DNA of 64,000 nucleotides from Malachius bipustulatus (Eukaryota > Arthropoda > Insecta > Coleoptera > Melyridae). Where the stretch lies: positions 35,594,210 to 35,658,209 of the forward strand of contig OU342633.1 in assembly GCA_910589415.1 (NCBI GenBank), in the 5' to 3' direction. Under the pieces are notes generated by a model that saw only the letters and a program-made list of their open reading frames with translations, ran no database searches and was not told the origin of the DNA. Position numbers and translations under genes: made by a program. Below are positions 47,699-60,160 of the stretch, in pieces. The first letter of the stretch is position 1; each line of letters begins with the position of its first letter.

Positions 47699-47962
47699 GT
47701 GTCTAATACCAACATTCCGGTGGGACTGAAGATCGTACAAACCCCTCAAGTTGAGAACACTGCAGAAGTTGTTAAGGATACAACTGAACATCTACAAGAA
47801 GTTGAAAAAATCAAAGCACGAACGCAAGAAGCGGAGCTTGATCAGAAAGGAGATGAAATACAAGATGAATCAGAAAATGATGACTTGTTTGCTACCGCTG
47901 GTGGTTATATTCGACATGGAGAGGCCATTATTCATGAGAAAATCTTGGTCTCGGGCTTATAA
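47699..47962 (+). other. Unrecognised open frame after the LINE tail
   Basis: 88 codons are open from a GTG directly after the LINE tail, with a charged composition (HLQEVEKIKARTQEAELDQK, then DEIQDESENDDLFATAGGYI). The acidic, coding-like composition is unlike chance AT-rich frames, so it could be a broken exon or a gene relic into which the LINE inserted. No family is recognised and no splice sites were confirmed. Confidence 0.2.
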
Positions 47963-48364
47963 GTCCAATCCTCATCTTGATCTTGCTTAGGTAGACTTAG
48001 GTCTTGGTTCTGGTTTTTTTGGCAAGAGCGAGACCAAGGCTGCAAGACCAAGAAGATCGATCTTGTTCAATACTAATCGCCGATAGCATCGGGTAGACGT
48101 GACTTTGCTTAAATCAAAATGGATAGAAATAAAAATAAAATGGAGTCAACATCTATAAAAGAGAAACTGAAGACTTGCTCTATATCCTTCCTGATAGTAG
48201 TGTCATATGCAAAATTTATCAAGTCTACCTTGGCTGCAGTGACTGTTCTCGATACTGAGCACATATGGAGCTTTATTATGTATATTGAAGCAGTCCTAGA
48301 CAGATGTAGTTTGTGTTGAAAAAGTAACAATAAGGGAAAAACTACCCACCCAGTACAATCCGGC

Positions 48365-48570
48365 ACGTACTAACGTAATTCCCTCTCATTCAAGCGGGAA
48401 TGACAATCGATCCCTATCAGCGCTACAATGCCACCCCCGGATGCCGCCCGCGATAGCCGCGCTATTATTAGCGCTTCCCGGTACGCCTCTCCCACTCGCC
48501 GCCTCCACACACCGCCACCAGTTTGAGTGCTGAACAATGACCCGGCGCCCAGGCGCGCTCATCAACGCAG
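48365..48570. other. GC-rich non-repetitive block
   Basis: GCCACCCCCGGATGCCGCCC, CGGTACGCCTCTCCCACTCG and CCGGCGCCCAGGCGCGCTC form the most GC-rich stretch of this half of the window. Stops occur in the frames I examined. It may be a promoter/CpG block or conserved non-coding element; the region up to 49,250 holds nothing else recognisable. Confidence 0.3.
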
Positions 48571-49259
48571 ATTGTCCACTGCGGAGAGTTATCTGTTACG
48601 CAGATATTTGAGTGTAATTAGAGAGAATTGTAGTGGTATTGTATTTTGCGGTGGAGCGTATGTACTACATTATGGGTTGGCGGAATTTCTATAATATAGG
48701 AGCAGGAGTTTTATGTAGATGAATATTAGAGGAACTAGGGTAGGTATTATAGTTTACGGGCTGCAGGCGGTAGTGTTAGGTTAGTTTAGGAGTGCTTGGC
48801 TGCGGCGGATTTGTTTATGATATAGAGGAAGAGTTTCACCCTGGGGGATAAATCATGCTTTGTCGGGAACAGGAGTCAGTTTTTTTTTAGTATTTTTGCT
48901 TTTCCTGTTTGTTCCCTGGCCGTTGGAATAGAAAGGGTGGTGTGTTCGTGAATTAGTTTGTGTTTTTTGCATTTTGCCTTATCGTATGTTCGACCAACAT
49001 TAACCTGGATGCACGTTCAATTCCATTTCGTAAATCGGAGGATGGAAGAATATTTTGTCAGTGTCTGCTTTTTAAATGTCATTTAGTAATTTGACAATAA
49101 TTATTACTTCAATTATTTCTAAAATTTCTTCATGATAATATAATCATGTTTTAGTGTGGCATTAATCTGTATATAAAAATTAATTTCCAGGAAATTTACC
49201 TTTTTTAACTATTGTAGATCATTCTGGTTATCTTTTTTAATTATTAAGCTAAAGCAAAT

Positions 49260-51700
49260 ATAGAAACCTCAGAACCTTCACGAAGAGAATGCCCTCACAA
49301 GTCAGTAAATTGGGCTGAATTTCCATAAAACTGAGGAAAATTGAAAATTCCTGAAATCATTGCATGAAAGAAACTGAAAAACGATCAGATTTTGTCAAAT
49401 AAAATGCCAAGAACCCTTTTATTGGAGCAAGACAATGTTCTTCGTACGCTGCTTCAGCCAATTCAGTCAATTTTCAGTTTCTTTAACACGATTTGAGAAA
49501 ATTTATCAATTTTTTTTAACGGTGTAATATCGTGAAAAGTCACTAATTTTGATTGGTTACCCCCAACACTGAAGATACGTAAAATTTTCTAAGATCGCCC
49601 ATTACCCGGAAAAATTTGAAAAAAGTAGTTAAAAAAATACCCAAAAAAGTAGTTACTTAAACTTCGTACGTTTACTGCGCAACTGAAAAATGTAAGCAAT
49701 ATGAACTGAAGGAGAAAATTAAGAAAACGATCAAGATTTTTTAATTGAGTTGAATTAAGTTGCTAGAGTTTAGAGTTTCTTAAGTGTGTTTTTGCAAATT
49801 TTCAATAACTTTTCTCACGCCTTCAAATGAAAAAGTCATAAATTTAGGATGGTTTTCTCGAACACTGAAGAATTTTTTTTTTAAGAATGGCCCCTGAGTA
49901 GATTTCGGTAAAAATCATCTGGCTGATTTATTCCTAGGATGGCCCTAAGAAGCCACTGTAGAAAAAATAAAAAATAAATTGAGCTGGCTCCTTTTGATAG
50001 TTTTAGAGACTTTGTCTCGTTCTTCAGGAACGGGGAAACAATACGAGAAACAAAATACAAAAATCTCGAGAGTCATGTAAACAAAAGCACAAAAATAACT
50101 ACTTCAACGAACAAATGTTCAGAATTATCAAACTGCTTGGTATCTTTCTAAGAAGCCTGTCAGAAGAATAAACTGAGGAAGAAGAGAAAATTTTTGATTT
50201 GGTTGAAGAAGTGTATTTTCTTGAGAGTGGCCTCTATTTTTACAGAAATTTTGCTGACAAATCAGACTGTCTGGTATCTTCTAAGGATGGCCTTAAGAAA
50301 AAACAGAAAAAAATCTGGAGTTGACTGAATAAATCATATTTCTTAAAAGTGAGTGGATTTCACATTTTTCAGGATATTATTCATCTCATTCGGCTGAAAT
50401 GGAAAACTGAAGAAAATACGGAAAGCTCAATCATGATAAAAGTAATGAAAATGTAACAAGAAAAAAGAACTTATACTGGTTTTGTGCAAATTACAGAAAA
50501 TACCAATTAAGTAATGACTTTAATGAGCTGATCTTAGGGTTGGAGATGTTTTTATTGCCAAGGAGATTATAAGAAGAAATATTTAGAGTTTCTTAAGGAA
50601 TTGGGTAAAGAAAGTACTCTCTTCAGAGTGGTCTGTATTGTTACAGTTAAAGTTTTGTTCTCTTTTGAATAGGAAAACAAGAGACAATAAAGAACTACAA
50701 GAAACTAGTTTGTGACTACTGACAAGCTCCAATAATGTCTTCCGGATTCCGATATCAAGAATTATAGGCTGGAAAATGTTGCAAGAAAAAATAAAGAGTA
50801 ACTGAAGAAAAATTTGGAAAACTAAGGATCTGGTTAAAGAAAAATCCTTTCTTGAAAACGGATCGTTTTCTCTTTTCCATGAATGCCAATTAATGATTTT
50901 AATGAGCTGTTTTTAGGGTTCAAGATCTTCTTATTACCAAGCGGAAACTGTTGTAATTGAAAAAATATTTTGAGTTTCTTAGAATTGGTTGAAAAAAACA
51001 CTTTTTTGAGAGGGGGCTGCATTTTTAAGGAATTTTGCTGACAATGCAGACTATCTAGTGTCTTCTAAGGATGACTTCAAGAAAAAAAAAAAGCCTGAAG
51101 TTGACTGAAGAAAGCATGTTTCTTAAAAGTGAGTCCGTTTGTTAATTTTCAAGATATTCATCTCACACAGCTCAAATGGAATAACTGAAGAAAATACGGG
51201 AAGCTCGTGATAGAATTTATGATAAAAGGAAAAAATGTAAAATGAAAAAAAAACTTATGCTGGTTACCCTAAAACTGCTGAAATAATAAATTAATGGCCT
51301 CAGCGAGCAAACTGAAAAAAAGCTCAAAAAATCTGGAATGAACTGCAGAGAAGTGGGCAATTTTGCCTATTTTCAGAAACTTTTTTTACACTTTTGAATA
51401 GGCAAACAAGGGACAATAAAGAACTACAAAAAACTCATTTGTGATGTTATTAAATGTTACTTAGGTATTTTAGCAGGGTTTTCTTCAACACTGAAGACAA
51501 GCTCAAGTAATGTTTTTTAAGAATCCAACATTAAGACTCGTAGGCTGCCAAATTTTCCAAGAAAGAATAAAAAAGTAACTGAAGAAAAACTTGGAAAACT
51601 TATAATTTAAAGAAAAATGTTTTCTTAAAAATGAACCATTTCCTCTTTTCCATGAATCTGACTGCCATAGATGACTTGTGATAAACTCGGTAGGTTGGAA
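49260..51700. repeat. Diverged tandem array with a repeat of about 720-780 bp
   Basis: Corresponding blocks lie about 770 bp apart: GACTGAA(T/G)AAA..TTTCTTAAAAGTGAGT (50318 and 51098), AACTGAAGAAAATACGG(A/G)AAGCTC (50404 and 51184), and GGAAAACT..TTTCCTCTTTTCCATGAAT (about 50815 and 51588). GACAATAAAGAACTACAA recurs at 50690 and 51412. Shorter words (TTCTAAGGATGGCC, AACTGAAG) recur throughout, so shorter subunits also exist. No gene. Confidence 0.72.
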
Positions 51701-53796
51701 ATGTGATAAACTCGTAGCTAGTTCTTATAATTTAGGTCAGGATCGCCATAGAGTTAAAGCTTGGTAGGAATGACTATTCAAAGGTGTTTCAGTTTCACTT
51801 ACCTTTATTAACAATTCTACAATTTCTACAATAACAATTACTTTCTACTTAAGAATACCTGGATTGATAATGGTCTATTAACAGACCAGTTTATGAACTA
51901 ACTCTTAAATATTTACTTATTGGAAACTTCTTGGGAATTGGTAACCAATTGGAGAATAATGTGCAGTTATGGCTGGTCAAATTGGAGAAATGAAAGAAAC
52001 AATAATTTTCTTTCACCTTTTCAAGAATGTAACAAATTAAGTTACTTTCATCCGATTGAAGTATCAAAATAGTTTCTACCGATTATAATCAAATTTTTTA
52101 GGTTTCAGACAATAAGGTCGGAATATTTATCCATCTAGCACTCCTTCGAGTGACGTTTGTAAATATCTTTTACGACGTTTCTAAGAGCTGAAGTCGTCCT
52201 TTAAGCAGAGCGACAAACTTTTCTCGTTCTACTAGTAGTAAAAAGAAACAAACCTAATTGTAAATTTACGAAGCTTCATAAATAAATCAAACTAAACAAC
52301 AACGCTGAAAGGAGAAAAGGCGAGCTCTAGTCCGATTCCGTGGAACTCGATCGGAAATAATGGGAATTTTTTCAGCGAACGTTTCTACGATTGATAAAGC
52401 AACGAAGCGAATCCTCAGTGACAGCATTATTACTTTATTACTATTTTATATTGTTCCCATTTTACGAGAGGACGTCAAGGACTGTTATTCGTTATCGACA
52501 AGCGACTCCTTCTTCTCCAGAGTGGAGGATCCATAATTGTCATGTTTACTGCAGTGGACAAGATAAGAGATGACGAGTTTCCACTACCAAGCAGAAAATA
52601 CTAGAAATACTCGAACGGCTTCATATAAAAATTACTGGCGTGGAAATGGATTTATTTTTATGCTGTATCATATTATTGTTTCTTATTATTATTAATAAAA
52701 ACGCTTCCATACGAAAAAAGCGCTGTTCTCACAGCCAAATAGATAGATAGTACGGGGAGCAATCAAATTATATGACTGTTACAATTTTCTCATTTCTTCG
52801 GGAAATGTTCCACTTTAAGATCACAACACTTTTTCTGACACTCGCCTGACTACAAAATTGGTCATAACTTCATTGGTCTCTCTAACCCAGGTGAGTATCA
52901 AAAAAGGTGAAATGATTTTAAGTGGGATATTTTTATAGTAAAAAAAGGGGTGCATTCTTTTATATTTGTACGAAAGTTCGATACTTCTTATGTTCCGACC
53001 ATTGTTTCTATGAGAATATCTATAGCAGATACAATCCCTGAGATGTACTACGATTATGTGACAAAAGCACCCAAAACTTGCATGAATCAGAAACTCTTCG
53101 CCACGCTTTTCATCCCGGATCCGCAGCTTCGAATCATTTCTGGCACTCATCCATAATCTCATACCCTCTCCTGTTTCCTGATTGTGCCAGAAGCTAGACT
53201 AAAGGCCTCTCCGCACTACACGCCGTACATAATCCAGCATGCCAGGTAATTCTCCCGTTCATTCTCCCTTTATTGCCATGTCCCGAACTAAACATCCTGC
53301 CGGTGAAATACTGAGATGTTTGTTTCACGATATTGCAACCGCACGAAGTAACGGGACAGCGAATTGCATGTGCAATATTCCGGGGAAGACAATGGTCATG
53401 GGAGGTTTTTGCTCTTGTTGTTGTTAATTGTGCCGAGTATGGTGAGGGAACGAGGTTATAATATTAAACCTGAGTTAATTACGTGTACCATTCATGCATG
53501 GAAATGATGTTTTCATAAGATGAGGTAGGGGATTAAATTTTAATTTGTTTTATTGGGATGGTCTAATTATACCGGACTGTTTTCAATTATTTCTCATTGT
53601 TATGGTCTCGTTTCAGCTAGTCTCAGCTGATGGTTTCATGTGAATTTATAATTTCTGGTACGTTTTTAATTTAGATATGTACATGTTTCTAGCAATTTTT
53701 CTTTTTTCAACTGGCTGATGGCAACATCAACACCGTCTAGATGTAACACGGAAAAATTACTTTCTACTACTGGTCGAGAATAATAACAATAAATAT
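51701..53796. other. Non-coding stretch, no gene recognised
   Basis: Frames at 52821-53162 (minus) and 52950-53156 (plus) overlap on opposite strands and show no family features. Nothing else is seen. Confidence 0.5.
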
Positions 53797-54285
53797 CCCA
53801 GACAGCAGAGTCACGTTATAATGACGTCATTTTTTTGTCATTTTTGGTCCTCGACGTTATATTATCAAAAAATCAAGTGATTATTATCGTCATTTCTCAG
53901 ACGTGATTTAGCCGTGATGTTTATGACATCGGTCTAACGACGTATTTTCGTCATTTTCATACAAACTGAATATTTGAATATCACAAAATATATTTATAGA
54001 AAATAGCATTTGTAATAATTATTATTTCTATTATACAATGGACAGAAAATGGAGCAGTTTAATTAAACAAAATATATTTGTTATCCATGAAAATAGGTCT
54101 ACTGGCCTGCTTGTAACATAAATATTAATTATCGTAAGACGTCCATACGACGTATAAAAATCAAGTCGACGGGCTGTGACATAATCATGTCATCCTACCG
54201 TCATTTGTCCGTCATTTTTGAAGTCGTAATGACGTTGGGAATGACCAAAAAATCACGTTGCAACGACGTGACTCTGCTGCCTGGG
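53797..54285. mobile_element. MITE of about 490 bp with CCCAGRCAGCAGAGTCACGT ends
   Basis: The left end CCCAGACAGCAGAGTCACGT (53797) is mirrored at the right by ACGTGACTCTGCTGCCTGGG (to about 54285), about 20 bp with one mismatch. Inside, TGACGTCAT, GTCATTTTT and GACCAAAAAATCACGTTG words are also inverted across the element. It has no coding capacity. The target duplication is unclear, so the superfamily is not assigned. Confidence 0.8.
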
Positions 54286-56210
54286 AGTCAAATCCGTGTC
54301 AAATGCAGTCAAGTAGTAGTAGTATGGTTGGGGTGGTGCACCCCAAACGACTAGGCCACCGAAGGACCTTTTCGCCATACCAGAACCATGGTGAAACTCC
54401 TACTCGAACCAAGTCTGAACAAATCGTCAAATATTTCTCAAATTTTCATCCCTTCTTAAGAAAAATTGTCCAAAATGTCAAGTTTTTGTCTCTTTATTTT
54501 GGGTGAAACGGAATTATTTTCGATAAGACACTGCAGATTAAATTTTTTTCCAAACTATCTTTTTCAAATTTTATATACCAATATGATAGCCAGCCAGTTG
54601 CATCTCTTGTAAGAATTCCCTGTTACCACTTATCTACATTCAATTTTCTTTACAGTTATTGCAGTTTCCGAAGTATTACTTTATTTCATTTCAACTATTG
54701 TTATAGGCAACTTCCATGTTCATCTCGGGTTCTTTAGGTCGTCTACTATCCGAGAGTGAGCGGGTGTTTAAGATCAACGTAATTAACGTCATTTAATACT
54801 TCAAGTATTAGCAGCGAGGTCCGTCAATACATTTGACGTTTGAGGACTTTACGACAACGAGATTCGTAAATTCAATTTTTTCTTTTCTTCCCTGCGACCA
54901 GATTACATTGTTAAAGGTTGGTAAAATTATTTGAGAATCTCCCGTTTTAATCTGTTGGTAAGTATGATTATTATTATCTTTTCTTTTATTTATTTTATTT
55001 ATTTATTTTATTATTATTTTTTAATAATGAGCATGTGAATTACTTTATTTTTCTATTAAATTGAAAATTGGCGCTTAAATTATTTTCACTCGTGTCTACA
55101 TTTTTTTTAGATATTCATTTTAATTATTATGTCAAGTTGTACTTTAAAATACCCTTGCAGAAACCGATTCGCTGCTGTTGCTCAACTATGAACATTCAGT
55201 GATTGCGCCGTGCGTTTATAGCCTTTTTCTATGGGAGTTGATTCGCTCTTTCGCCGAAGCTGATTTGTCCACTCAAATTTTTGTAATTATTCTATTTGTG
55301 AATGTAAAGGAATAACGTTCGTTTTTGCAGTTGTAATTTCAAATATTCATTAAAAACATATTTTTCTTATCAATGTAATAATTGTTTGATTTTGTCTATG
55401 TTCCCAACCTGTAACAATGTTATTTTAAAATAATACCGTTATTAATTAAACGTAACACCCTTATGGATCCAGATCGTCTCTGTTTTTCTTAGAAATTATT
55501 TACAGAATACAGACGACTGGTCTAACATCAACACAACTCTTCAAAGATGAACGTAAAAAGCTATGTTAATTAAAGATAAAAAGAGAATAATTAATTACTA
55601 GGTACATTAAAGGAATCCGGTAAACTTAAATTTATATCAAATAATTATTACCGAAACGAAATTAAAAAATTAAACTCCACGTTTTTTCCAAGGATTGCAG
55701 AAGTATTTGCGTATAATTATTAAAGAAAATCTCATCTATGCCGCAAAATACATACTGGTTCGCTTACATTTTTAACGAAATGAAATAACTACTGAAATAA
55801 GATAAAAATATCTTGAAGGGAAGTTATATAAATAAATATGGCTGGAGTGGTTCGTTCGTTGCAGTCGGAGAACATCATCAAACGACTAACAGCATCAGAA
55901 ATTTGCGATAGAAAAACTATTTTAATTTCGTGCAACTTTCTTATTTCTTTCTCTGTAATTTAAAATGGAATCAACCATTAAAGGGATGAAAACGATGAAA
56001 AATGGAGCAGACTTTTCAATATGATATAGGATGGCTTATTTCAATGATATTACTATGAGATAACAGTGATAGCATTTAACACTGAAGAACGATTCTGGAA
56101 CTGGAGGTTGGGAACATAGAACCTCTCTTCTTGTTTATCTAAATTCTGACCTATGGAGTTTTGAGTGTTCTTATTATCTGATCGAATAACGTGTCAGTTG
56201 ATCTATGAAA
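54286..56210. other. Non-coding stretch, no gene recognised
   Basis: AT-rich, with a TTATTTATTT-type simple repeat at about 54,970-55,030 and a small palindrome TTGGGGTGGTGCACCCCAA at 54,329. No gene or clear element is seen. Confidence 0.5.
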
Positions 56211-56415
56211 CAAGGTCTGTTAAAAAAATTCGCGCACTGTTTTAATTTCACAGCTCCAGTTGATTCCAGAGGAATCCACTGGTGCCCCTACGTTTGCACA
56301 GATCAGCTAACGAAAACGTAATTTTCAGATTACAGTTATCTTCATTTGCTGACTAGACGACACCTACGTTGTTAAAAACAACACTTCAAATCGACGTCGG
56401 ACCATCAGGAAGCTT

Positions 56416-57355
56416 CATAATGAATTGTAGGTCAATGAGTATAAGCACATAGAGTGCAATTGCTAGCCTGTTAGGTGGGTTCGGAGAATTCCTCCATCGC
56501 CCATAACAGTTGTCATGCTGGCAGTGCCCGAAACTCCAACTAGATAGTTTGCTTCCGTATTCAACAGCAGAGCCTTCCAGAGTACCAAATCAAGCACAGA
56601 CACGTGTTTTGTTCTACTGGAACTCATCAGTGTGCTGCATCTGGAGTGTCTGGAGGATGCTGTCGGATGAACGAAAGCCGGGGCCTCTTAAGGCAAGAAT
56701 TAACACGGAACTCCGTGTGGTGTAAAGTGTGGTCTAGTTGGAGTTTCGGGCACTACCATCATGACAACTGTTATGGGCGATGGAGGAATTCTCCGAACCC
56801 ACCTAACAGGCTAGTAATTGCACTCTATGTGCTTATACTCATTGACCTACAATTCATTATGAATTAATCGTTGAGTATACTTGCCTTCTGTCTTCTTCAT
56901 TATTCGATTGTCATCGACCAGCTTTGGTAGTGTCTGGAACTGCAATTAATTTAGAGTGAACTCACGGTTAGTTTTTTGAACTGACCGCTAGATGTCGCTC
57001 TATTTTACACCACATGGAGTTCCGTGTTAATTCTTTCCTTAAGAGGCCCCGGCTTCCGTTCATCCGACAGCATCCTCCAGACACTCCAGATGCAGCACAC
57101 TGATGAGTTCCAGTAGAACGAAACACGTGTCTGTGCTTGATTTGATACTCTGGAAGGCTCTGCTGTTGGATGCGGAAGCAAACTCTCTAGTTGGAGTTTC
57201 GGGCACTGCCATCATGACAACTGTTATGGGCGATGGAGGAATTCTCCGAACCCACCTAACAGGCTAGTAATTGCACTCTATGTGCTTATACTCATTGACC
57301 TAAAATTCATTATGAATTAATCGTTGAGTATACTTGTCTTTTGTCTTCTTCATCG
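56416..57355. mobile_element. 940 bp foldback element inserted in the mariner, 8-bp target duplication
   Basis: GGAAGCTT occurs on both sides (56408-56415 and 57356-57363), and removing the insert restores the mariner reading TIRKL/VQEYG. The left arm is inverted at the right end: GTCAATGAGTATAAGCACAT near 56435 and ATGTGCTTATACTCATTGAC near 57280, and TTAACACGGAACTCC near 56700 and GGAGTTCCGTGTTAA near 57020. An extra copy of the outer module lies at about 56735-56905 in the orientation of the right arm. The right arm carries about 44 bp at its outer end that the left arm lacks. An 8-bp duplication fits hAT- or P-type non-autonomous elements. There is no ORF of note. Confidence 0.88.
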
Positions 57356-57363
57356 GGAAGCTT

Positions 57364-58058
57364 GTTCAGGAGTATGGGATAACAGTTACCTACATCTTGT
57401 CACGAGATTTTCACCGAAAAACGGACGATCAAAAAATCAATCGCGACCAGGTTTAACAGGAACTGCTTAATCGTTCAGAAGAAGATGAAAACTTCTTGTC
57501 TGCGATACTGACATTGAAATAAAGGTCCAATCGTCCCAGTGGGCGGGTGAAACATCCCTCAGACCCAAAAAACACTCAAGTCCAATCCAATATGAAAGTG
57601 ATGGAGACTTTTTTGTTCTAATAAGGGTGTTTTTCACCACTAGTGGCTCCCTCAAGGCTCAAGAGCCACCAGACTTACTACAATGAAGTTCTTACACGTC
57701 TGAAGGACGCCATCTGTGGAAAAACTGAAATGTGGCGAATGGTTTTTTCCAGCATGAAAACGCTCCAGCCCGTTCAGGCCTTAGAACTCGTGAATTTTTG
57801 GCCAAACACTCAATCACTGTTCTTCCCCAACACTCCTACTCATCTCCTTGTGATTTCTTCTTGTTCCCCAACTCGAAAAATCCTTGAAGGGAAGTAGATT
57901 TGTGACGATGTCCGAGATTAAGGTAAATGCGACGAAGCAGCTGAAAGACAATACAAAGAAGCGCACTGTTGGGACAAGTGTATGCGTTGGGGAGCACAAT
58001 ACTTTGAAGGTGACCTTGACTTGTGACTTCTAAATAAAGTACATTTTGTTTCATGACA
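57364..58058 (+). pseudogene. Mariner transposase relic (C-terminal two thirds)
   Basis: Recognisable pieces in shifting frames are VQEYGITVTYILSRDFHRKT, ELLNRSEEDENFL, SNMKVMETFLF, TYYNEVLTRLKDAI, then HENAPARSGLRTREFLAKHS-ITVLPQ and PCDFFLFP, ending with RCPRLR- and WGAQYFEGDL-like remnants. Mariner transposase uses a DD34D triad. Here the second Asp (normally HDNAPAH) is Glu (about 57756), and the gap to the Asp of PCD (about 57852) is 31 residues instead of 34, so about nine bases are lost. Several stops and frameshifts are present. Another piece (TIRKL) lies left of the insert at 56401-56415. Confidence 0.88.
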
Positions 58059-58088
58059 TCGGTCCGCGAATTTTCTGAACAGACCTGG

Positions 58089-59934
58089 TAATCCAGAGTG
58101 GGAGAGTTTTTGACAACTATTGAAGAGAAGTTCAGCTGGAAAGCAAAGAAGAGGACTAGTAAGAGAATGCTAATTGTGACAGTTGTGACAGTAGTGGTTA
58201 AAAAGGAATAAGAAGAATTTCATGTATTGAACCTTTCATTGGTGAAACTGTTGCCTTGACCTATAATAAGTCCAATTTGAGAAATAGCGCCATCGGGGAA
58301 ACCCCTATGAGACCCCTGAGAACGAGCTGCTTATCTCCCTCCTATGGGCGAGACCCCAATTTTTTGAGCCGATTTGTGATGCAGTTGTATGCATGTTGCC
58401 GTAAATCGATTTTATTGTGGCTCTACATTATAGCTGACACCCCTAAAATGTCACCCTTTCTGAAAAAAATTATCTATCGTAGTCTTTTTCGATTAAGTCT
58501 ATTTTTCCGACCTTTCACGCGAGAACATTTACCTTTTTTGAAGACAATGAACTTTTCTATCATATTATTCTGCTTCTTTCAGGAAGTGTCTGAGGAATTT
58601 CAGGAAAAAATCCATTCCCCTCTCCTTAAAAATACTAAAAAACGTAATTTTTAAGTTTTTACCGATAGCCGCTCACTTTATGTGTTTTGGTATGTAGCCG
58701 CTCGTTATTTGTTTTTTTCGGGGCACTATTTCTTAAAAGTTTATAAGTCTATGTTTGCTTCCCCTAAAAAAATATTTGCCGACAGAATCTCGCTGCAGAA
58801 ATGAAAAATCTTTTCTTCAAACTTCAATCCGATCGGCGCAACTTTGAGACATTTTTTCCACAGGCTCTTCCTGAATAGTCCCCGAGGAAAAACCCCCGAG
58901 GAACAACTCGAGGAAAAATAATACTTCCTGGGAACTGACCTGGCTGCTTCGTGGGAACGCGCTTTTTTTAAAGAGGGCTAATTTTAAAAGTCCCAGGACG
59001 AAAAATAGCGGCTGAAGAGCGTTTTTGCTTACTTTGTCCCTAGTAGATAGGCTACTTGTTTGACAGAGGGGCCTTCCCGGTGCGTACACCAAAATAAACT
59101 ATTTTGCCTTTACCAAGCGCTTTGAAATGGGACTTAATGCGACTTGGACTGAATACAATTGGAATCATTATTTTAACTTGTATCTCATTTTAAGAACTCT
59201 CTCGCTCTAACTCATGCCTTTTCTGTATTTTCAACATTCTATTCAAGAAGATAAAATTCAATAAAAGGATCGACTTTATCAGTTGACCAAAATCAAAACT
59301 CCACCATGTTAGAGTAGATTATAAATAAGTCTCTCCGTTTCATTTCTCATGGAAATTATTTCCCGAATTTGAGGTCCCGGATTCTTGCAAGCCAGATTAA
59401 TATTACAGCTGTTTATATTTCCTATAAAAAAAGAGAAAGAAAAGAGAATTGTCCTTTGTAACGTACCGAAGCGACTCCTGCTTCGTCAGATACTCGTGAG
59501 GCTGCAAGAGCTGTCATTTATTATTCAGTGCGACTCTCCAGGTGTGAATTCTTCATTCAGAAAAAGTCCCCTGCTATTTTCATATTCCTATTATGTTATG
59601 TTGTAATAAAAAGCAAGGAATTCTTCGACAATCGAATCTTCCGAATTTGTGATTTCTTGACGAAATATCTCATTCGAAAAACTCAGCGGAGTTTGGACAT
59701 AATAAGGATAAGTGAGACATTCAGAATCTCCCATGACACCTTATAAAAGTATAGTGTCACCAAATTAAAATAAGATCATAATTGCTTGATCAGACTGTAC
59801 ATATCGTTATTTTTATCCGTCAGTAACCGCGCTCGGAATTCAGATTTTTCAAAATTTATTATTAATTAAAAATGCAATCTATTACATCACGGTGACTGTA
59901 TAATAAAGGTCCAGCCATCTGCCTGTCATAACGT
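58089..59934. other. Non-coding stretch, no gene recognised
   Basis: Frames such as 58256-58654 (plus) and 58817-59092 (minus) lack motifs. No element ends or tandem units were recognised. Confidence 0.5.
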
Positions 59935-60160
59935 TGAATATTTCACCGCCCCCGACGAAAGCAGAGGTCAGCGAGGCCATAAAACGACCTCGACAGCGGG
60001 GCTCGCTTGCCATGGTACCCGAGGGACCCACTCACCGCCCCCACGCATTTCGCCGCCCCCGACCGTTCGCCGCCGAATGGATTAATTATTACCGGGGACG
60101 GTGCGCAAGATGCGGCCGCTGCGACGGTTTGTTATGCCATCACGGGGGCGGAAAAATATG
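59935..60160. other. GC-rich block with repeated CGCC(G)CCCCGAC words
   Basis: TTTCACCGCCCCCGACGAAA (59941), CTCACCGCCCCCACGCATTT and TTTCGCCGCCCCCGACCGTT repeat a G/C-box-like word three times within about 120 bp. Two plus frames are open across it (59934-60161 and 60007-60240) without recognisable protein features; GC-rich DNA has few stops. A promoter or enhancer block is possible. Confidence 0.3.

Larger units (their letters stand above)
56211..58088 (+). mobile_element. Mariner transposon relic, split by a later insertion
   Basis: The ends are inverted: CAAGGTCTGTTAAAAAAATT (56211) versus the complement of AATTTTCTGAACAGACCTGG (ending 58088). TA follows the right end (58089-58090); the left flank is AA, probably a mutated TA. 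Without the 940 bp insertion and its duplicated 8 bp the element is about 0.93 kb, shorter than a full mariner of about 1.3 kb, so it also has internal deletions. The transposase frame is broken in several places. Confidence 0.9.
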
